A stretch of 64,000 nt of DNA from an uncultured Thiohalocapsa sp. (GTDB lineage Bacteria > Pseudomonadota > Gammaproteobacteria > Chromatiales > Chromatiaceae), in assembly GCF_913063425.1 (NCBI RefSeq), contig NZ_CAJXYK010000011.1, positions 1-64,000 of the forward strand, written 5' to 3'. This document shows, piece after piece, positions 42,702-53,046 of this stretch (position 1 is the stretch's first letter; each line of letters starts with the position of its first letter). The translations under genes were made by a program, and so were the position numbers. The notes beneath the pieces are model-generated. The model ran no database searches. It was given only the letters and a program-made list of their open reading frames with translations, and was not told the origin of the DNA.

Positions 42702-44405
42702 ATGTTCGACCACCGCAAGTACCGCCCCGCACCCGCCGTCCAGCTCGCAGACCGCAGCTGGCCGGACCGCACCATCACGCACGCGCCCCGCTGGGCCAGC
42801 GTGGACCTGCGCGACGGCAACCAGGCGCTGCTGGCGCCCATGAGCGTCGCGCAGAAGCGCGAGCTGTGGCAGCTGCTGGTGGACATCGGCGTGAAAGAGA
42901 TCGAGGTGGGCTTCCCGTCCGCGAGCCAGCCGGACCATGACTTCGTGCGCTGGCTCATCGAGGAGCGGCAGATCCCGGAGGACGTCACCATCCAGGTGCT
43001 CACCCAGGCCCGGGAGGACCTCATCCAGCGCACCTTCGCGGCGCTGGACGGTGTCCACCAGGCCATCGTGCACGTCTACAACAGCACCTCGCCGGTGCAG
43101 CGTGAGTGGGTCTTCGGCGCCGACCGCGAAGGCGTGAAGGCCATCGCCGTGCGCGGTGCCGAGCTGGTGCAGCGCGAGGCCGCCAAGTACCCGGGCACCC
43201 ACTGGACCTTCCAGTATTCGCCGGAGAGCTTTTCGCAGACCGAGCCCGAGTATGCCGTCGAGGTGGTCAATGCCGTCCTGGATGTCTGGCGCCCGTCGCG
43301 CGAGCACCCCTGCATCGTCAACCTGCCGGCGACGGTGGAGTCTGCGAGCCCGAATGTCTTTGCCGATCAGGTGGAGTGGTTCTGCCGGCATCTGGACCGG
43401 CGCGAGGCCGTCATCGTGTCCCTGCACACGCACAACGACCGGGGTGGGGCCGCGGCGGCGGCTGAGCTCGGCCTGCTCGCGGGCGCCGACCGGCTGGAGG
43501 GCACGCTGCTCGGCAACGGCGAGCGCACCGGCAATATGGACCTGGTCACGGTGGCCATGAACCTCTACAGCCAGGGCGTGGACCCGAAGCTCGACCTCTC
43601 GGACCCGGACCGGATCATCGCGGTCACCGAGCGCTGCACCGGCATCGCCTGCAGTCCGCGCCACCCCTGGGTCGGGGAGCTGGTGTACACCGCCTTCTCC
43701 GGCAGCCATCAGGACGCCATCGGCAAGTCTCTGCGCCACCAGCGCGCCGCCGACGACCTGCCCTGGCAGGTGGCCTATCTGCCCATCGACCCGGCGGACA
43801 TCGGTCGCAGCTACGAGGCCGTGATTCGCGTCAACAGCCAGTCCGGCAAGGGCGGCATCGCCTTCGTGCTGGAGCGCGACTACGGCCTCAATCTGCCGCG
43901 CTGGCTGCAGCAGGCGCTGGCGCCCATCGTGCAGCGCGAGAGCGAGCAGCGCAGCGGCGTCATCGACGCCGAGCGCATCCACGCGCTGTTCCGGGAGCAC
44001 TTCGTCCACGACGGCGCCGATGCACCGGTGCGGCTCGCCGGCTACCGGCTGAGTCGCAACGGCCATGACCGCATCGAGGCGCGCATCGTCGCCAATGGCG
44101 CTGAGCAGGCCATTGCCGGGACGGGCGACGGGGCCATCGCCGCCTTCGCCGATGCCTGGCAGCGGGCCTTCGGGGTGGAGGTGAAGATCGCCGACTACCA
44201 GGAGCACGCCATCGGCGCCGGCACCGATGCCGAGGCCGCGGCCTATGTGCTGCTGGACATCGACGGCCGGCAGGTGCCCGGTGCTGCCATTGACCGCGAC
44301 ACCGTGGGTGCGTCGCTGCGGGCGGTGTTGTCGGCGCTGAACGGTGCCGCAGCAGCGGCTGAGCCCGCGGACGCGCTCGCCGGTGCGCCGATGGCCGCGG
44401 CCTGA
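42702..44405 (+). CDS. leuA: 2-isopropylmalate synthase (long LeuA type)
   Basis: A 567-residue protein of the type-2 LeuA form (about 560 residues). The HMGL-like TIM barrel holds DLRDGNQALL (about residue 35) and the metal-binding VSLHTHNDRGGA (about 240), with GTLLGNGERTGN following. The C-terminal LeuA dimer domain (about 430-545) is the leucine feedback site. It joins acetyl-CoA to 2-oxoisovalerate, the first step of leucine synthesis. The N-terminus MFDHRKYRPAP is typical. leuB, leuC and leuD are not adjacent. Confidence 0.95.
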   Translation: MFDHRKYRPAPAVQLADRSWPDRTITHAPRWASVDLRDGNQALLAPMSVAQKRELWQLLVDIGVKEIEVGFPSASQPDHDFVRWLIEERQIPEDVTIQVLTQAREDLIQRTFAALDGVHQAIVHVYNSTSPVQREWVFGADREGVKAIAVRGAELVQREAAKYPGTHWTFQYSPESFSQTEPEYAVEVVNAVLDVWRPSREHPCIVNLPATVESASPNVFADQVEWFCRHLDRREAVIVSLHTHNDRGGAAAAAELGLLAGADRLEGTLLGNGERTGNMDLVTVAMNLYSQGVDPKLDLSDPDRIIAVTERCTGIACSPRHPWVGELVYTAFSGSHQDAIGKSLRHQRAADDLPWQVAYLPIDPADIGRSYEAVIRVNSQSGKGGIAFVLERDYGLNLPRWLQQALAPIVQRESEQRSGVIDAERIHALFREHFVHDGADAPVRLAGYRLSRNGHDRIEARIVANGAEQAIAGTGDGAIAAFADAWQRAFGVEVKIADYQEHAIGAGTDAEAAAYVLLDIDGRQVPGAAIDRDTVGASLRAVLSALNGAAAAAEPADALAGAPMAAA

Positions 44406-45117
44406 CGCGCCGGCCGCCAGCGAGCGGCGGGCGGCGCCGAGGCGCTGAAGATGCCATTGCGCCAGGCCCCGCTGGCGCAGCAGGTATCCGACCAGGTTCG
44501 CGAACCGGGGCTCGTCCGGACAGCGGGCAAGCAGCGCCTGCGCTGTTTCGAGCCCGCTGTCGAAGGCGGTCAGCGCGGCGGCGTGCTGGCCGAGCCGCAG
44601 CTGCGCCCGCCCGACGCGCTCGTGCGCCCAACCCAGCGCGAAGCTGACTTCCGGGTCGTCGGGGAGTGCCGCGTGTCGTCGCTCGGCAATGGCCAGCTCT
44701 TCGCGATAGGACACGAGCGCCATGGGGGGCGTCGTCCAGCAGATGATCTCCGATGTCGTCCCGCGGCGCGCCGGTGTCGGCGAGCCGGCTCAGGGACACG
44801 GCGAGCGCTTGCTGGTGCTCGACGTCGCCGGGCGCGGCATCCGCCAGTGCGCGGCGCAGGGTCAGCGCCTCGTCGTCATGCGCCCGCGCCGCGTCCTGAC
44901 GGCTGCGCCCGTCGGCCTTCGACTCGGGCAGGCTCGCGATGCGCGGTATGCCGCCGAAGGCCAGCGCGACGAAGACTGCCCAGCTCAGCCAGGACCAATC
45001 GGCGAGCACCTTGGTGTCGCGCAGCCAGACATGGCGGGCGATGAACAGCGCCACGGCCGCGCCGACGGCGATGGCCACCGCCACGCCGACCCGCTCGGGC
45101 CTTGGCGCGTGGGTCAT
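44406..45117 (-). pseudogene. TPR-like membrane protein, frameshifted
   Basis: Translation begins with ATG 45117 (MTHAPRPERVGVAVAIAVGA), with two hydrophobic segments and then helical repeats (HDDEALTLRRALADAAPGDV). At a run of six G/C (44724-44729) the frame shifts; the next frame carries on with the same protein type (YREELAIAERRHAALPDDPE, then ALGWAHERVGRAQLRLGQHA), clearly TPR-like. That second frame has no stop before the leuA antisense region, so the 3' end is also ill-defined. It could be a true lesion or a homopolymer sequencing error. Its ATG overlaps the MlaC-like stop (ATGA), so the two were co-translated. Confidence 0.68.
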
Positions 45118-45839
45118 CCCGCGGGCGCCGCTTCCGGCTGAGGCTGTCGCAGCAGGGCAACCAGGGCGTCGAGCCCATGCCCGGCGGCAAGTCGGTCCAG
45201 CACCGGCCGCTTGAGTCCGATGAGGCCGACGCCGAACAGCGAGGCGTCGTAGAGCCGCCAGACGCCGTCGCGTCGGCGCAGGTGCAGCTCCATGCGCAGC
45301 CCCGGCAGGCCGTCGGCGGCAACGAGCACGGGCACGCGCGCCCGCGGGTACGTCCCCCGTGACAGCCGGACCTGGTCCGGCAGCGCACGCAGTCGCCAAC
45401 CCCGCAGATCCCGCAATGCCGGGGCATGGCGCGCGATGAAATACTCCACCAGCGTGCCTTGCAGGACCAGGCGCTGCCCCGGGTCGGCGCAGCCCCAGTG
45501 GCGCCCGAGCAGCAGTGATGTGATGTACGGCAGGTCGAGGTGGCGGAGCAGTGGCTCGGTGACGGCGCGCAGTGCGGCGGGATTGGCAGCGTTACCCGCG
45601 GCGGTGACGGCGCGGGCGACATCGGCCGCCGCCCGCTCCGCCGCCGCAAGGGGGGCGGCGGGATCGATCTCCGTTGTGGTCGCGTTGCCTGCGGTTGCAG
45701 ACGCCGGTGCTGCTGGGGGAGACGGGAGGGTCGGTTCCAGCGCGGCGGCAATCAGCAGGATGACCGCCGCGCCCGTGAGCAGCCATAAAGCCGGGGAGGG
45801 CAGGGCGCGCGGTCGGGAGGATTCTGCGGCCGACGGCAT
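45114..45839 (-). CDS. MlaC/Ttg2D-like periplasmic phospholipid-binding protein
   Basis: A 241-residue protein with an N-terminal membrane anchor or signal (about residues 14-34, PALWLLTGAAVILLIAAALE), an Ala/Pro/Thr-rich linker, and an MlaC-type domain (about 85-225): LLRHLDLPYITSLLLGRHWG, then RLVLQGTLVEYFIARHAPAL. MlaC ferries phospholipids between membranes. The rest of the Mla system is not nearby, and the anchor is uncleaved-looking, so this is an orphan relative with an uncertain role. It is coupled to the TPR gene by an ATGA overlap. Confidence 0.78.
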   Translation of the reverse strand: MPSAAESSRPRALPSPALWLLTGAAVILLIAAALEPTLPSPPAAPASATAGNATTTEIDPAAPLAAAERAAADVARAVTAAGNAANPAALRAVTEPLLRHLDLPYITSLLLGRHWGCADPGQRLVLQGTLVEYFIARHAPALRDLRGWRLRALPDQVRLSRGTYPRARVPVLVAADGLPGLRMELHLRRRDGVWRLYDASLFGVGLIGLKRPVLDRLAAGHGLDALVALLRQPQPEAAPAG

Positions 45840-45920
45840 CAGGTGCAGGCTCAGCCGGTGCCTATCGCAGGCTTCGAGGCGTTCTGACGGCTTACCAGCC
45901 CCGAGCGGCGACGGTGCCCC

Positions 45921-46310
45921 TCAGGCGGCGGCACCTCCACAGCACCCGGCGTCGAGATGCGCCACCAGCCACTCGCGCACCTGATGGCTCGAGCGCGAGC
46001 CGCTGAAGCGCCCGCATTCCTTGCCGTCCTGGAACAGGATCACCGTCGGGAAGCCGCGCAGCCGGAAATGGCCCGCGAGCTTCATGTTCTCGCCCTCGTC
46101 CACTTCCACCTTGGCCAGGCGCACGGCGCCGTCGAGCTCGTCGATGACGCGGTTCAGGTGCGGTGTGAGCTGGTGGCAGGGCGCGCACCACTCGGCCCAG
46201 AAGTCCACGAGGATGGGCTGCTCCCGGGAGGCCGCGACCACCTCCTGCTCGAAGTGCGCATGGTCGACATCGAAGGCATAAGGACTGGCGGCGGGGGTGT
46301 TGAAGAGCAT
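45921..46310 (-). CDS. Thioredoxin-like protein
   Basis: A 129-residue single-domain thioredoxin with active site WAEWCAPCHQL (about residues 40-50) and cis-Pro in RGFPTVILFQDGKE. The N-terminal 20 residues (SPYAFDVDHAHFEQEVVAAS) resemble the CnoX/YbbN start, but the TPR domain of CnoX is absent. The C-terminus ends with a Cys pair (DAGCCGGAAA), an odd addition that might bind metal. No signal peptide, so cytoplasmic. It is divergent from hemB, with a 251-nt shared upstream region. Confidence 0.88.
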   Translation of the reverse strand: MLFNTPAASPYAFDVDHAHFEQEVVAASREQPILVDFWAEWCAPCHQLTPHLNRVIDELDGAVRLAKVEVDEGENMKLAGHFRLRGFPTVILFQDGKECGRFSGSRSSHQVREWLVAHLDAGCCGGAAA

Positions 46311-46426
46311 GACGGCAACATCCGGAGTGTGTGGCGTGGCCCGCGATGGTGAGGCTCTTTGCCTGATTTTCAGCAGCCGCGGTGCAGGCGCCGCAGCGTC
46401 TGTCAGAATATTACGCGATTGTCTAA

Positions 46427-47578
<1,152 letters not shown>

Positions 47579-47589
47579 GTTTCGCGTTG

Positions 47590-47657
47590 CGAGGGGCGAG
47601 GAGCGAGGCGCCCAGCGCGCGGACGACTCGCCGTAAGACCCGGCCCCTCGCCCCTCG
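47590..47657. repeat. Inverted repeat between hemB and aroE
   Basis: CGAGGGGCGAGG (47590-47601) and CCTCGCCCCTCG (47646-47657) form a perfect 12-bp stem with a 44-nt loop, in the short gap between the two genes. It may be a terminator-like or mRNA-stabilising structure; no T tract follows. Confidence 0.55.
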
Positions 47658-47686
47658 AAACTCGCCCGCCGACACTCGATACCACG

Positions 47687-48520
47687 ATGACTGATCACTA
47701 CGCCGTCATCGGCAACCCCATCGCCCACAGCAAGTCGCCGGCGATCCACGCGGCCTTCGCCCGGCAGACCGGGCAGCGCATGGACTACGGGCGCATCCTC
47801 GGCAGCCTGGAGGACTTCCCGGGCGATGTGCGCGCCTTCGTCGCCGACGGCGGTCGCGGGCTCAATGTCACCGTGCCCTTCAAGCAGGAGGCCTGGGCGC
47901 TGCTCGCCGATCGCAGCGAGCGCGCCGAAGCGGCGGGTGCCGTGAACACCATCATCGTGCTGGACGACGGGCGCCTGCGCGGCGACAACACCGACGGCGT
48001 CGGGCTGGTGCGCGATCTCACCGTCAACCAGGGGTTTGACTTTGAGGGTAAGCGGGTGCTGCTGCTCGGCGCCGGCGGGGCGGCCCGTGGTGTGCTGGGG
48101 GCGCTGCTGGAGGCCGATCCTGGATCACTGACCATTGCCAACCGCACCGTGGCCAAGGCGCAGGAGCTCGCCGCGACCGCCGCGGGGGAAGTGCAGAGCT
48201 GCGGCTTCGATCAGCTCACGGGGCGCCGCTTCGACCTCACCGTCAATGCCACATCGAGCGGCCTCCATGGCGAGGTGCCGCCGCTGCCGGAGGGGCTCCT
48301 GGCCGCCGGCGGCTGGGTCTACGACATGGTCTACGGCGATGCGCCCACGCCTTTCTGCCGCTGGGGCGAGGCCCAGGGTGCCGCGCGTTGTCTGGATGGC
48401 CTCGGCATGCTGGTGGAGCAGGCCGCTGAGTCCTTCCGGCTCTGGCGCGGTGTGCGGCCGGACACGCAGGCCGTCATCGCGATGCTCCGCCCGGGCAGCG
48501 CGCCGTCCGGCAGCGGTTGA
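47687..48520 (+). CDS. aroE: Shikimate dehydrogenase
   Basis: A 277-residue enzyme starting [20 protein letters not shown]. The catalytic Lys is in [11 protein letters not shown] (about residue 65), the Asp in [10 protein letters not shown] (about 102), and the NADP loop is [13 protein letters not shown]. It reduces 3-dehydroshikimate in aromatic amino acid synthesis. A hemB-aroE neighbourhood is common in gammaproteobacteria. The length is normal. Confidence 0.96.
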   Translation: MTDHYAVIGNPIAHSKSPAIHAAFARQTGQRMDYGRILGSLEDFPGDVRAFVADGGRGLNVTVPFKQEAWALLADRSERAEAAGAVNTIIVLDDGRLRGDNTDGVGLVRDLTVNQGFDFEGKRVLLLGAGGAARGVLGALLEADPGSLTIANRTVAKAQELAATAAGEVQSCGFDQLTGRRFDLTVNATSSGLHGEVPPLPEGLLAAGGWVYDMVYGDAPTPFCRWGEAQGAARCLDGLGMLVEQAAESFRLWRGVRPDTQAVIAMLRPGSAPSGSG

Positions 48521-48587
48521 GCCCTACCGCGCGCCGCACCACGTAGAATAGACGCGAGAGAGCGGGCTCTTCCAGAACAGGTTTCCC

Positions 48588-49463
48588 ATGCAGATCAGCG
48601 TCCTCGGCACCGGGCTGCTCGGCAGCGAGATTGCCATCCGGCTCAAGGAGCAGGGCTTCACGGTGAGCGCCTGGAACCGCACCGCAGGCAAAGCCGCCCC
48701 GCTCGCCACAGTCGGCATCCGCTTGCCGGACACCGCCGCCGCGGCCTTGGCGGACGCTGACCTCGTGCTGCTGCTGCTCGCCGATGCGCCGGCCATCGAG
48801 GCGACGCTCTTCGCTGCGGACACCGAGCCCGCCCTCGCCGGGCGCACCATCGTGCAGATGGGCACCATCGCCCCGACGGAGAGCCAGGCCCTGGCGGCGC
48901 GCGTGGCCGACGCCGGCGCGGCCTACCTGGAGGCACCCGTCCTCGGCAGTCTGCCCGAGGCGCGCGCCGGCAAGCTGCTGGTGATGGCGGGCGGTGACGC
49001 GGTGCTGTACCGGCGCTGCCTGCCCGTCTTCGAGGCGCTGTCGCATGAGCCGCGCCACATCGGCGTAATCGGCCAGGCGGCGGCGCTCAAGCTCGCCATG
49101 AACCAGCTCATCGCCGGGCTTACCGCCACCTTCTCCCTGAGCCTCGGGCTGGTTCGCCGGGCCGGGCTGGACGTGGAGCAGTTCATGGGCGTGCTGCGGG
49201 GCAGCGCGCTCTATGCGCCCACCTTCGACAAAAAGCTCGACAAGTACCTCCAGCACGACTATGCCGGCGCCAACTTCCCACTCAAGCATCTGCTCAAGGA
49301 CGTGCGGCTGATGCAGGGCGTCATGGGCGAGGCGGGACTCGACACCGGGCTGCTCGATGCCGTGGTCACGGCGGCCGACAGGGCCATTGAAAGCGGATAC
49401 GGCGACGCCGACTATTCGGCGCTGTACGAAGCCCTGACTCAGGCACCGGGCGCCGGGAGCTGA
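48588..49463 (+). CDS. NAD(P)-dependent beta-hydroxyacid dehydrogenase
   Basis: A 291-residue protein with the N-terminal Rossmann motif VLGTGLLGSEIAIRL (about residues 4-18) and the 3-hydroxyisobutyrate dehydrogenase pattern: YLEAPVLGSLPEARAG (substrate loop), GQAAALKLAMNQLIAG with the catalytic Lys (about 165), and FPLKHLLKDVRL. Family members reduce succinic semialdehyde, glyoxylate or tartronate semialdehyde; the substrate cannot be set from sequence. It is 67 nt after aroE, on the same strand. Confidence 0.88.
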   Translation: MQISVLGTGLLGSEIAIRLKEQGFTVSAWNRTAGKAAPLATVGIRLPDTAAAALADADLVLLLLADAPAIEATLFAADTEPALAGRTIVQMGTIAPTESQALAARVADAGAAYLEAPVLGSLPEARAGKLLVMAGGDAVLYRRCLPVFEALSHEPRHIGVIGQAAALKLAMNQLIAGLTATFSLSLGLVRRAGLDVEQFMGVLRGSALYAPTFDKKLDKYLQHDYAGANFPLKHLLKDVRLMQGVMGEAGLDTGLLDAVVTAADRAIESGYGDADYSALYEALTQAPGAGS

Positions 49464-49499
49464 CTGCGCGGCCTCTGCGTTGCCACGAGTCACGCTCTC

Positions 49500-49538
49500 C
49501 TCAGCCCTCAGCCCTCAACCCTCAGCCCTCAGCCCTTC
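49500..49538 (+). repeat. Heptamer tandem repeat (CAGCCCT)
   Basis: About five near-perfect copies of CAGCCCT stand directly before an ATG. The same unit recurs at about 63328-63355. Confidence 0.7.
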
Positions 49539-49541
49539 CCC

Positions 49542-50234
49542 ATGGACCTCCCCTTCACGCATCACCCTGGCCGCCGGGAGCGCCATCTGCGCCGCCGGCA
49601 CCTGAATCCGCTGTTTGCCTGGCCGCCGGAGGAGGTGGCACCGGAGCAGTTGCTGGAGGCGCAGCGGCTGGACCACGAGGAGCTGGAGGCCTTTACGGCG
49701 TCCTTTCGCGAGCTGGTGCAGCGCGCGGTGGACCTGTCGCCTGACGCCGGCAGCGACCCGGTGCTGGCGCTGAAGGCAGACCTGGAGCGCCACTACGAGC
49801 AGGCCTGCGGCCTACCCGAGGACCAGTCCGAGCTGAAACAGGCGCTGGCGAAGCTCATCGACGTCATCATGCGCACCCTGCTGCGCCACGTGGGCGACGA
49901 CCCCACCGCGCAGCAGGAGCTCGCCGACGAGGCCGCCGCCCGGCAGATCCATTTCCGCCTGCTGGAGCAGCCCCTGGTGGTGGACCTGCTGCACCCGGAC
50001 AGCCCCATCCGCCCGCAGGATCTGACGCCTGCCCTGCTCAGCGCGGACGAGGCCGAGCTTGCCGCGGCCTGCGAGCTCTTCGCCGCGCAGCAGCTCGCGG
50101 TGATCGTGGACGAGGCGGATGCGCTGCACCGGCGCCTGAGCGAGCGCGGTGTGGCCGTTGGCGACCTCAGGCACCGGCTTGAGCACCTGCGCCGGAGAGC
50201 TGAAGGGGCCAACGCGGCCGGGCGTGCGCATTGA
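49542..50234 (+). CDS. Conserved-looking hypothetical protein
   Basis: A 230-residue soluble, acidic, mostly helical protein starting MDLPFTHHPGRRERHLRRRH. I do not recognise a domain. The arginine-rich first 20 residues and a long helical centre (LKADLERHYEQACGLPEDQS) stand out, and the C-terminal third looks like a coiled coil (DALHRRLSERGVAVGDLRHR). The codon pattern is regular and it is framed by expressed genes. It precedes a secreted protein and the OpgH-like gene by 13 nt. Confidence 0.75.
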   Translation: MDLPFTHHPGRRERHLRRRHLNPLFAWPPEEVAPEQLLEAQRLDHEELEAFTASFRELVQRAVDLSPDAGSDPVLALKADLERHYEQACGLPEDQSELKQALAKLIDVIMRTLLRHVGDDPTAQQELADEAAARQIHFRLLEQPLVVDLLHPDSPIRPQDLTPALLSADEAELAAACELFAAQQLAVIVDEADALHRRLSERGVAVGDLRHRLEHLRRRAEGANAAGRAH

Positions 50235-50247
50235 CGCCGCAGGGCCG

Positions 50248-50955
50248 ATGACCGCGGCGCCGCGCATGCCATGCTGCGCCCCGCCGCGCCGTCTCCCGCG
50301 CCCTTCGGTCGCGGGCGGCGCTCTGCTCGTCACGCTGATCATCGCCTGCATCGTCGCGGTGCCTGGGGCCGTTGCACAGCCGCCCGCCACTGATGCGGTG
50401 ATTTTGCCCCCGCGCGTGAGCGACTGGCTGCCGAGCGACTGGTGGACGCCGGTGCGCGTGGTGAGCGGGCGACTTGACGACGACCCCTATGACGATTTGG
50501 CCGTGTTGGTGGAGCGTCGGCAGGCGGCGCCGGACGACCCGGCCTATCCGCGCGGCGCCCGCGGCATTTTCGTTGTCTTCGGCAGACCGGACGGCGGCTG
50601 GCGGCGGGGTCCGCTGGCGCCGGGCCTGCTGCCCTGCGTGGAGTGCACCAGCAGCTTGAGCGGCAACATCGGCGCCGCCGTGGTGGACATGGCCATCACC
50701 GCCGACGGGCTCCTGGAGCTGAGCTGGGTGGAGCGTCGTCGCGTCACCAAGGCGGTGCGCGTCGTCATCGGCTGGGACCCAACCTTTGGCGCCCTCGGCC
50801 TGCAGACCGACGACATCACCATCATCCGCCCGCGCGGCGGGCGCAGCCATGTGCGCCGCGACTACCGCGCCGGGCGCATGTGGGTGGACGGGGTGCCCGA
50901 GGACATGCCGGCGCGGTTCATCCCCATCGAAGAGATTTCCGCCGGTCAGTTTTGA
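50248..50955 (+). CDS. Secreted hypothetical protein upstream of the OpgH-like gene
   Basis: A 235-residue protein with a signal peptide (GGALLVTLIIACIVAVPGAV cleaved near AVAQ). The mature part has beta-strand patterns reminiscent of FG-GAP/VCBS units (RVVSGRLDDDPYDDLAVLVE) and a Cys pair in LPCVECTSS. I cannot name the family. The ATG at 50248 is taken as the first after the preceding stop; 50266 is an alternative. Its place just before a glucan glucosyltransferase suggests a periplasmic partner, but no OpgG/OpgD similarity was seen. Confidence 0.7.
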   Translation: MTAAPRMPCCAPPRRLPRPSVAGGALLVTLIIACIVAVPGAVAQPPATDAVILPPRVSDWLPSDWWTPVRVVSGRLDDDPYDDLAVLVERRQAAPDDPAYPRGARGIFVVFGRPDGGWRRGPLAPGLLPCVECTSSLSGNIGAAVVDMAITADGLLELSWVERRRVTKAVRVVIGWDPTFGALGLQTDDITIIRPRGGRSHVRRDYRAGRMWVDGVPEDMPARFIPIEEISAGQF

Positions 50956-51199
50956 CGCCTGCCGGCACTGCCGGGCCGGGGTCAGATGCCACGCGCGCGG
51001 CGACACGGTGCTGCGCGGCGGGTCCAGTGGTCGCTGCCGGGTGACCGCTCGTCACCATGCTGTGCTTGCAATATTAGGGATGTTCCTCATAACGCTCGGG
51101 AGTCGGGGCCTGCGGGCGCTCGCCCGCCCGGCAGAGCCGCAGGCTGCTGCTGCGACGGACGCCCCATGCAGTTTCCCATCTGAGTGCAGGATTGATCCC

Positions 51200-53044
51200 A
51201 TGCGAAGACCGCAGCCCCCCTCCGCGGTCGGTGCAGCAGCCGACCCGGTGTCCCCTGTTGCCGTCGGTGTGCCCGTCCGCCGCCGTCGCCAAATGTTTCT
51301 GCTGTTGGTCTCGGCAACCCTGCTGGTGGCCGTTGGGCTCATGATCTGGACCCTGTCCGCCGGCGGCTTCGGCGGCCTGGATTTGGCCATTACGGCCCTG
51401 TTCGCATTGACGGTGCCCTTCAACGCCATCGCCTTCTGGAACGCGGTCATCGGTCTGGTGCTGGCGCGCAGCAGCCCTGACCTGGCGCGCGCCCTGTGCC
51501 CGCCGCTGGTGGAGGCCACGGACCGCAGCCCCATCACCACCAGCACCGCGCTGCTCGCCTGTGTGCGCAACGAGGACGCGGCCATCGTCGGCCGCAACCT
51601 GGACGTGATGATCGAGGGGCTGGTGGCTTCCGGCGTGGCCGGGCACTTCCACGTCTATGTGCTGAGCGACTCCCACTGGCCGGAGGTCATTGCCGCAGAG
51701 GAGGCGCGCATCGCCGAGCTCGCCGAGCGCTGGCACGACCGCATGGCCGTCACCTACCGGCGGCGTGCCGACAACCCCGGCTTCAAGGCCGGCAACATCC
51801 GGGACTTCTGCGAGCGCTGGGGCCACCGGCACGACTTCATGCTGGTGCTTGACGCCGACAGCCTGATGGAGGCGGACGTCATCCTGCGCATGGTGCGCAC
51901 CCTGCAGCAGGCCCCGCAGCTGGGCATCCTGCAGTCTTTGATGGCGGGGCTGCCCACCACCAGCGCCTTCGCGCGGCCGCTGCAGTTCGGCATGCGCATG
52001 CTGATGAACGGTTTCACCGCCGGCAACGCCTGGTGGCAGCAGGACGTGGGGCCCTACTGGGGCCACAACGCGCTGATTCGCCTGCGGCCCTTCATCGAGC
52101 ATTGCCATCTGCCGCCGCTGCCGGGCCGGGGACCCCTGTCCGGCTGGGTGCTGAGCCACGACCAGGTGGAGGCAGCGCTCATGCGCCGGGCCGGCTACGA
52201 GGTGCGGGTGATGCTGCTGGAGAGCGGCAGCTGGGAGGAGACGCCGACGACGCTCACCGAGTACCTGCGCCGGGACCTGCGCTGGTGCCACGGCAACATG
52301 CAGTACTTCAAGCTGCTGCGCTGGCCCGGTCTGCATCCGGTGAGCCGGATGAATCTGCTGCTCGCCACCGGCGGCTTCATCGGCTCCACCGCCTGGGTGC
52401 TGCTGATGCTGCTGTTCGCGCTGCCGCTTGCCTTGGACAACGGGCCGACGTTCCATCCAGGGCCCGGCCTCGCGGTGTTTCTGCTGAGCATGGGGATGGC
52501 CTTTGCACCCAAGGTCGCAGCACTGCTGGAGGTGGCACTGGAGCGCGACCAGCGCCTGCGCTTCGGCGGTGCCCCGCGGCTGCTGGCGGGCGCCCTCGGG
52601 GATATGGCCTTCTCCGTGGTCATGGCGCCCATCCTGGCGGTGGGGCATGCGGCCTTCATCGGCGGCCTCGCCTTCGGCCGCGCGGCGGTCTGGGGCGCGC
52701 AGCGGCGCGCCGTACACTGGGTCCGGCCGCTGGCGGCGCTGCGCCGGCTGTGGCCGCAGACACTGTTCGGTGCCGTCGGTGTCGGCTGGTTTGCCTGGCT
52801 CAGCCCGCCCGGCGCGCTGTTCTTCTCGCCCTTCTTCGGCATTGCGCTCATTGCCGTGCCGGTGGCCGTGCTGACGTCGGTGCCCGCGCTGGGTCGCTTC
52901 CTGGCCCATATCGGTCTGTGGCGTATCCCGGAAGAGACGGTACCCGCGCCCGCGGTGGCAGCACTGCATCTGCCGGCGGTGCCCATGCCCCCGCGCCGGA
53001 GCCCGAAGCGGCTCGGCGACGCCGCTGTCGAGCCCGCAGACTGA
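51200..53044 (+). CDS. OpgH/MdoH-like glucan glucosyltransferase
   Basis: A 614-residue GT2 membrane enzyme. Two N-terminal membrane spans (about residues 32-52 and 60-90) precede the catalytic domain: TTSTALLACVRNEDAAIVGR, DADSLMEADVILRMVR, GHNALIRLRPFIEHC, and the QxxRW-like RRDLRWCHGNMQYFKLLRWP. Several C-terminal spans follow. OpgH makes the beta-1,2-glucan backbone of osmoregulated periplasmic glucans. It is shorter than E. coli OpgH (about 850), lacking much of the N-terminal extension, and opgG is not adjacent. The start is the ATG at 51200. Confidence 0.86.
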   Translation: MRRPQPPSAVGAAADPVSPVAVGVPVRRRRQMFLLLVSATLLVAVGLMIWTLSAGGFGGLDLAITALFALTVPFNAIAFWNAVIGLVLARSSPDLARALCPPLVEATDRSPITTSTALLACVRNEDAAIVGRNLDVMIEGLVASGVAGHFHVYVLSDSHWPEVIAAEEARIAELAERWHDRMAVTYRRRADNPGFKAGNIRDFCERWGHRHDFMLVLDADSLMEADVILRMVRTLQQAPQLGILQSLMAGLPTTSAFARPLQFGMRMLMNGFTAGNAWWQQDVGPYWGHNALIRLRPFIEHCHLPPLPGRGPLSGWVLSHDQVEAALMRRAGYEVRVMLLESGSWEETPTTLTEYLRRDLRWCHGNMQYFKLLRWPGLHPVSRMNLLLATGGFIGSTAWVLLMLLFALPLALDNGPTFHPGPGLAVFLLSMGMAFAPKVAALLEVALERDQRLRFGGAPRLLAGALGDMAFSVVMAPILAVGHAAFIGGLAFGRAAVWGAQRRAVHWVRPLAALRRLWPQTLFGAVGVGWFAWLSPPGALFFSPFFGIALIAVPVAVLTSVPALGRFLAHIGLWRIPEETVPAPAVAALHLPAVPMPPRRSPKRLGDAAVEPAD

Positions 53045-53046
53045 GC

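Noticed and set aside
42690-44723. A 677-codon frame antisense to leuA
   Set aside because: Only the first part (TPR-like, to about 44406) resembles a protein; the rest is the mirror of leuA.
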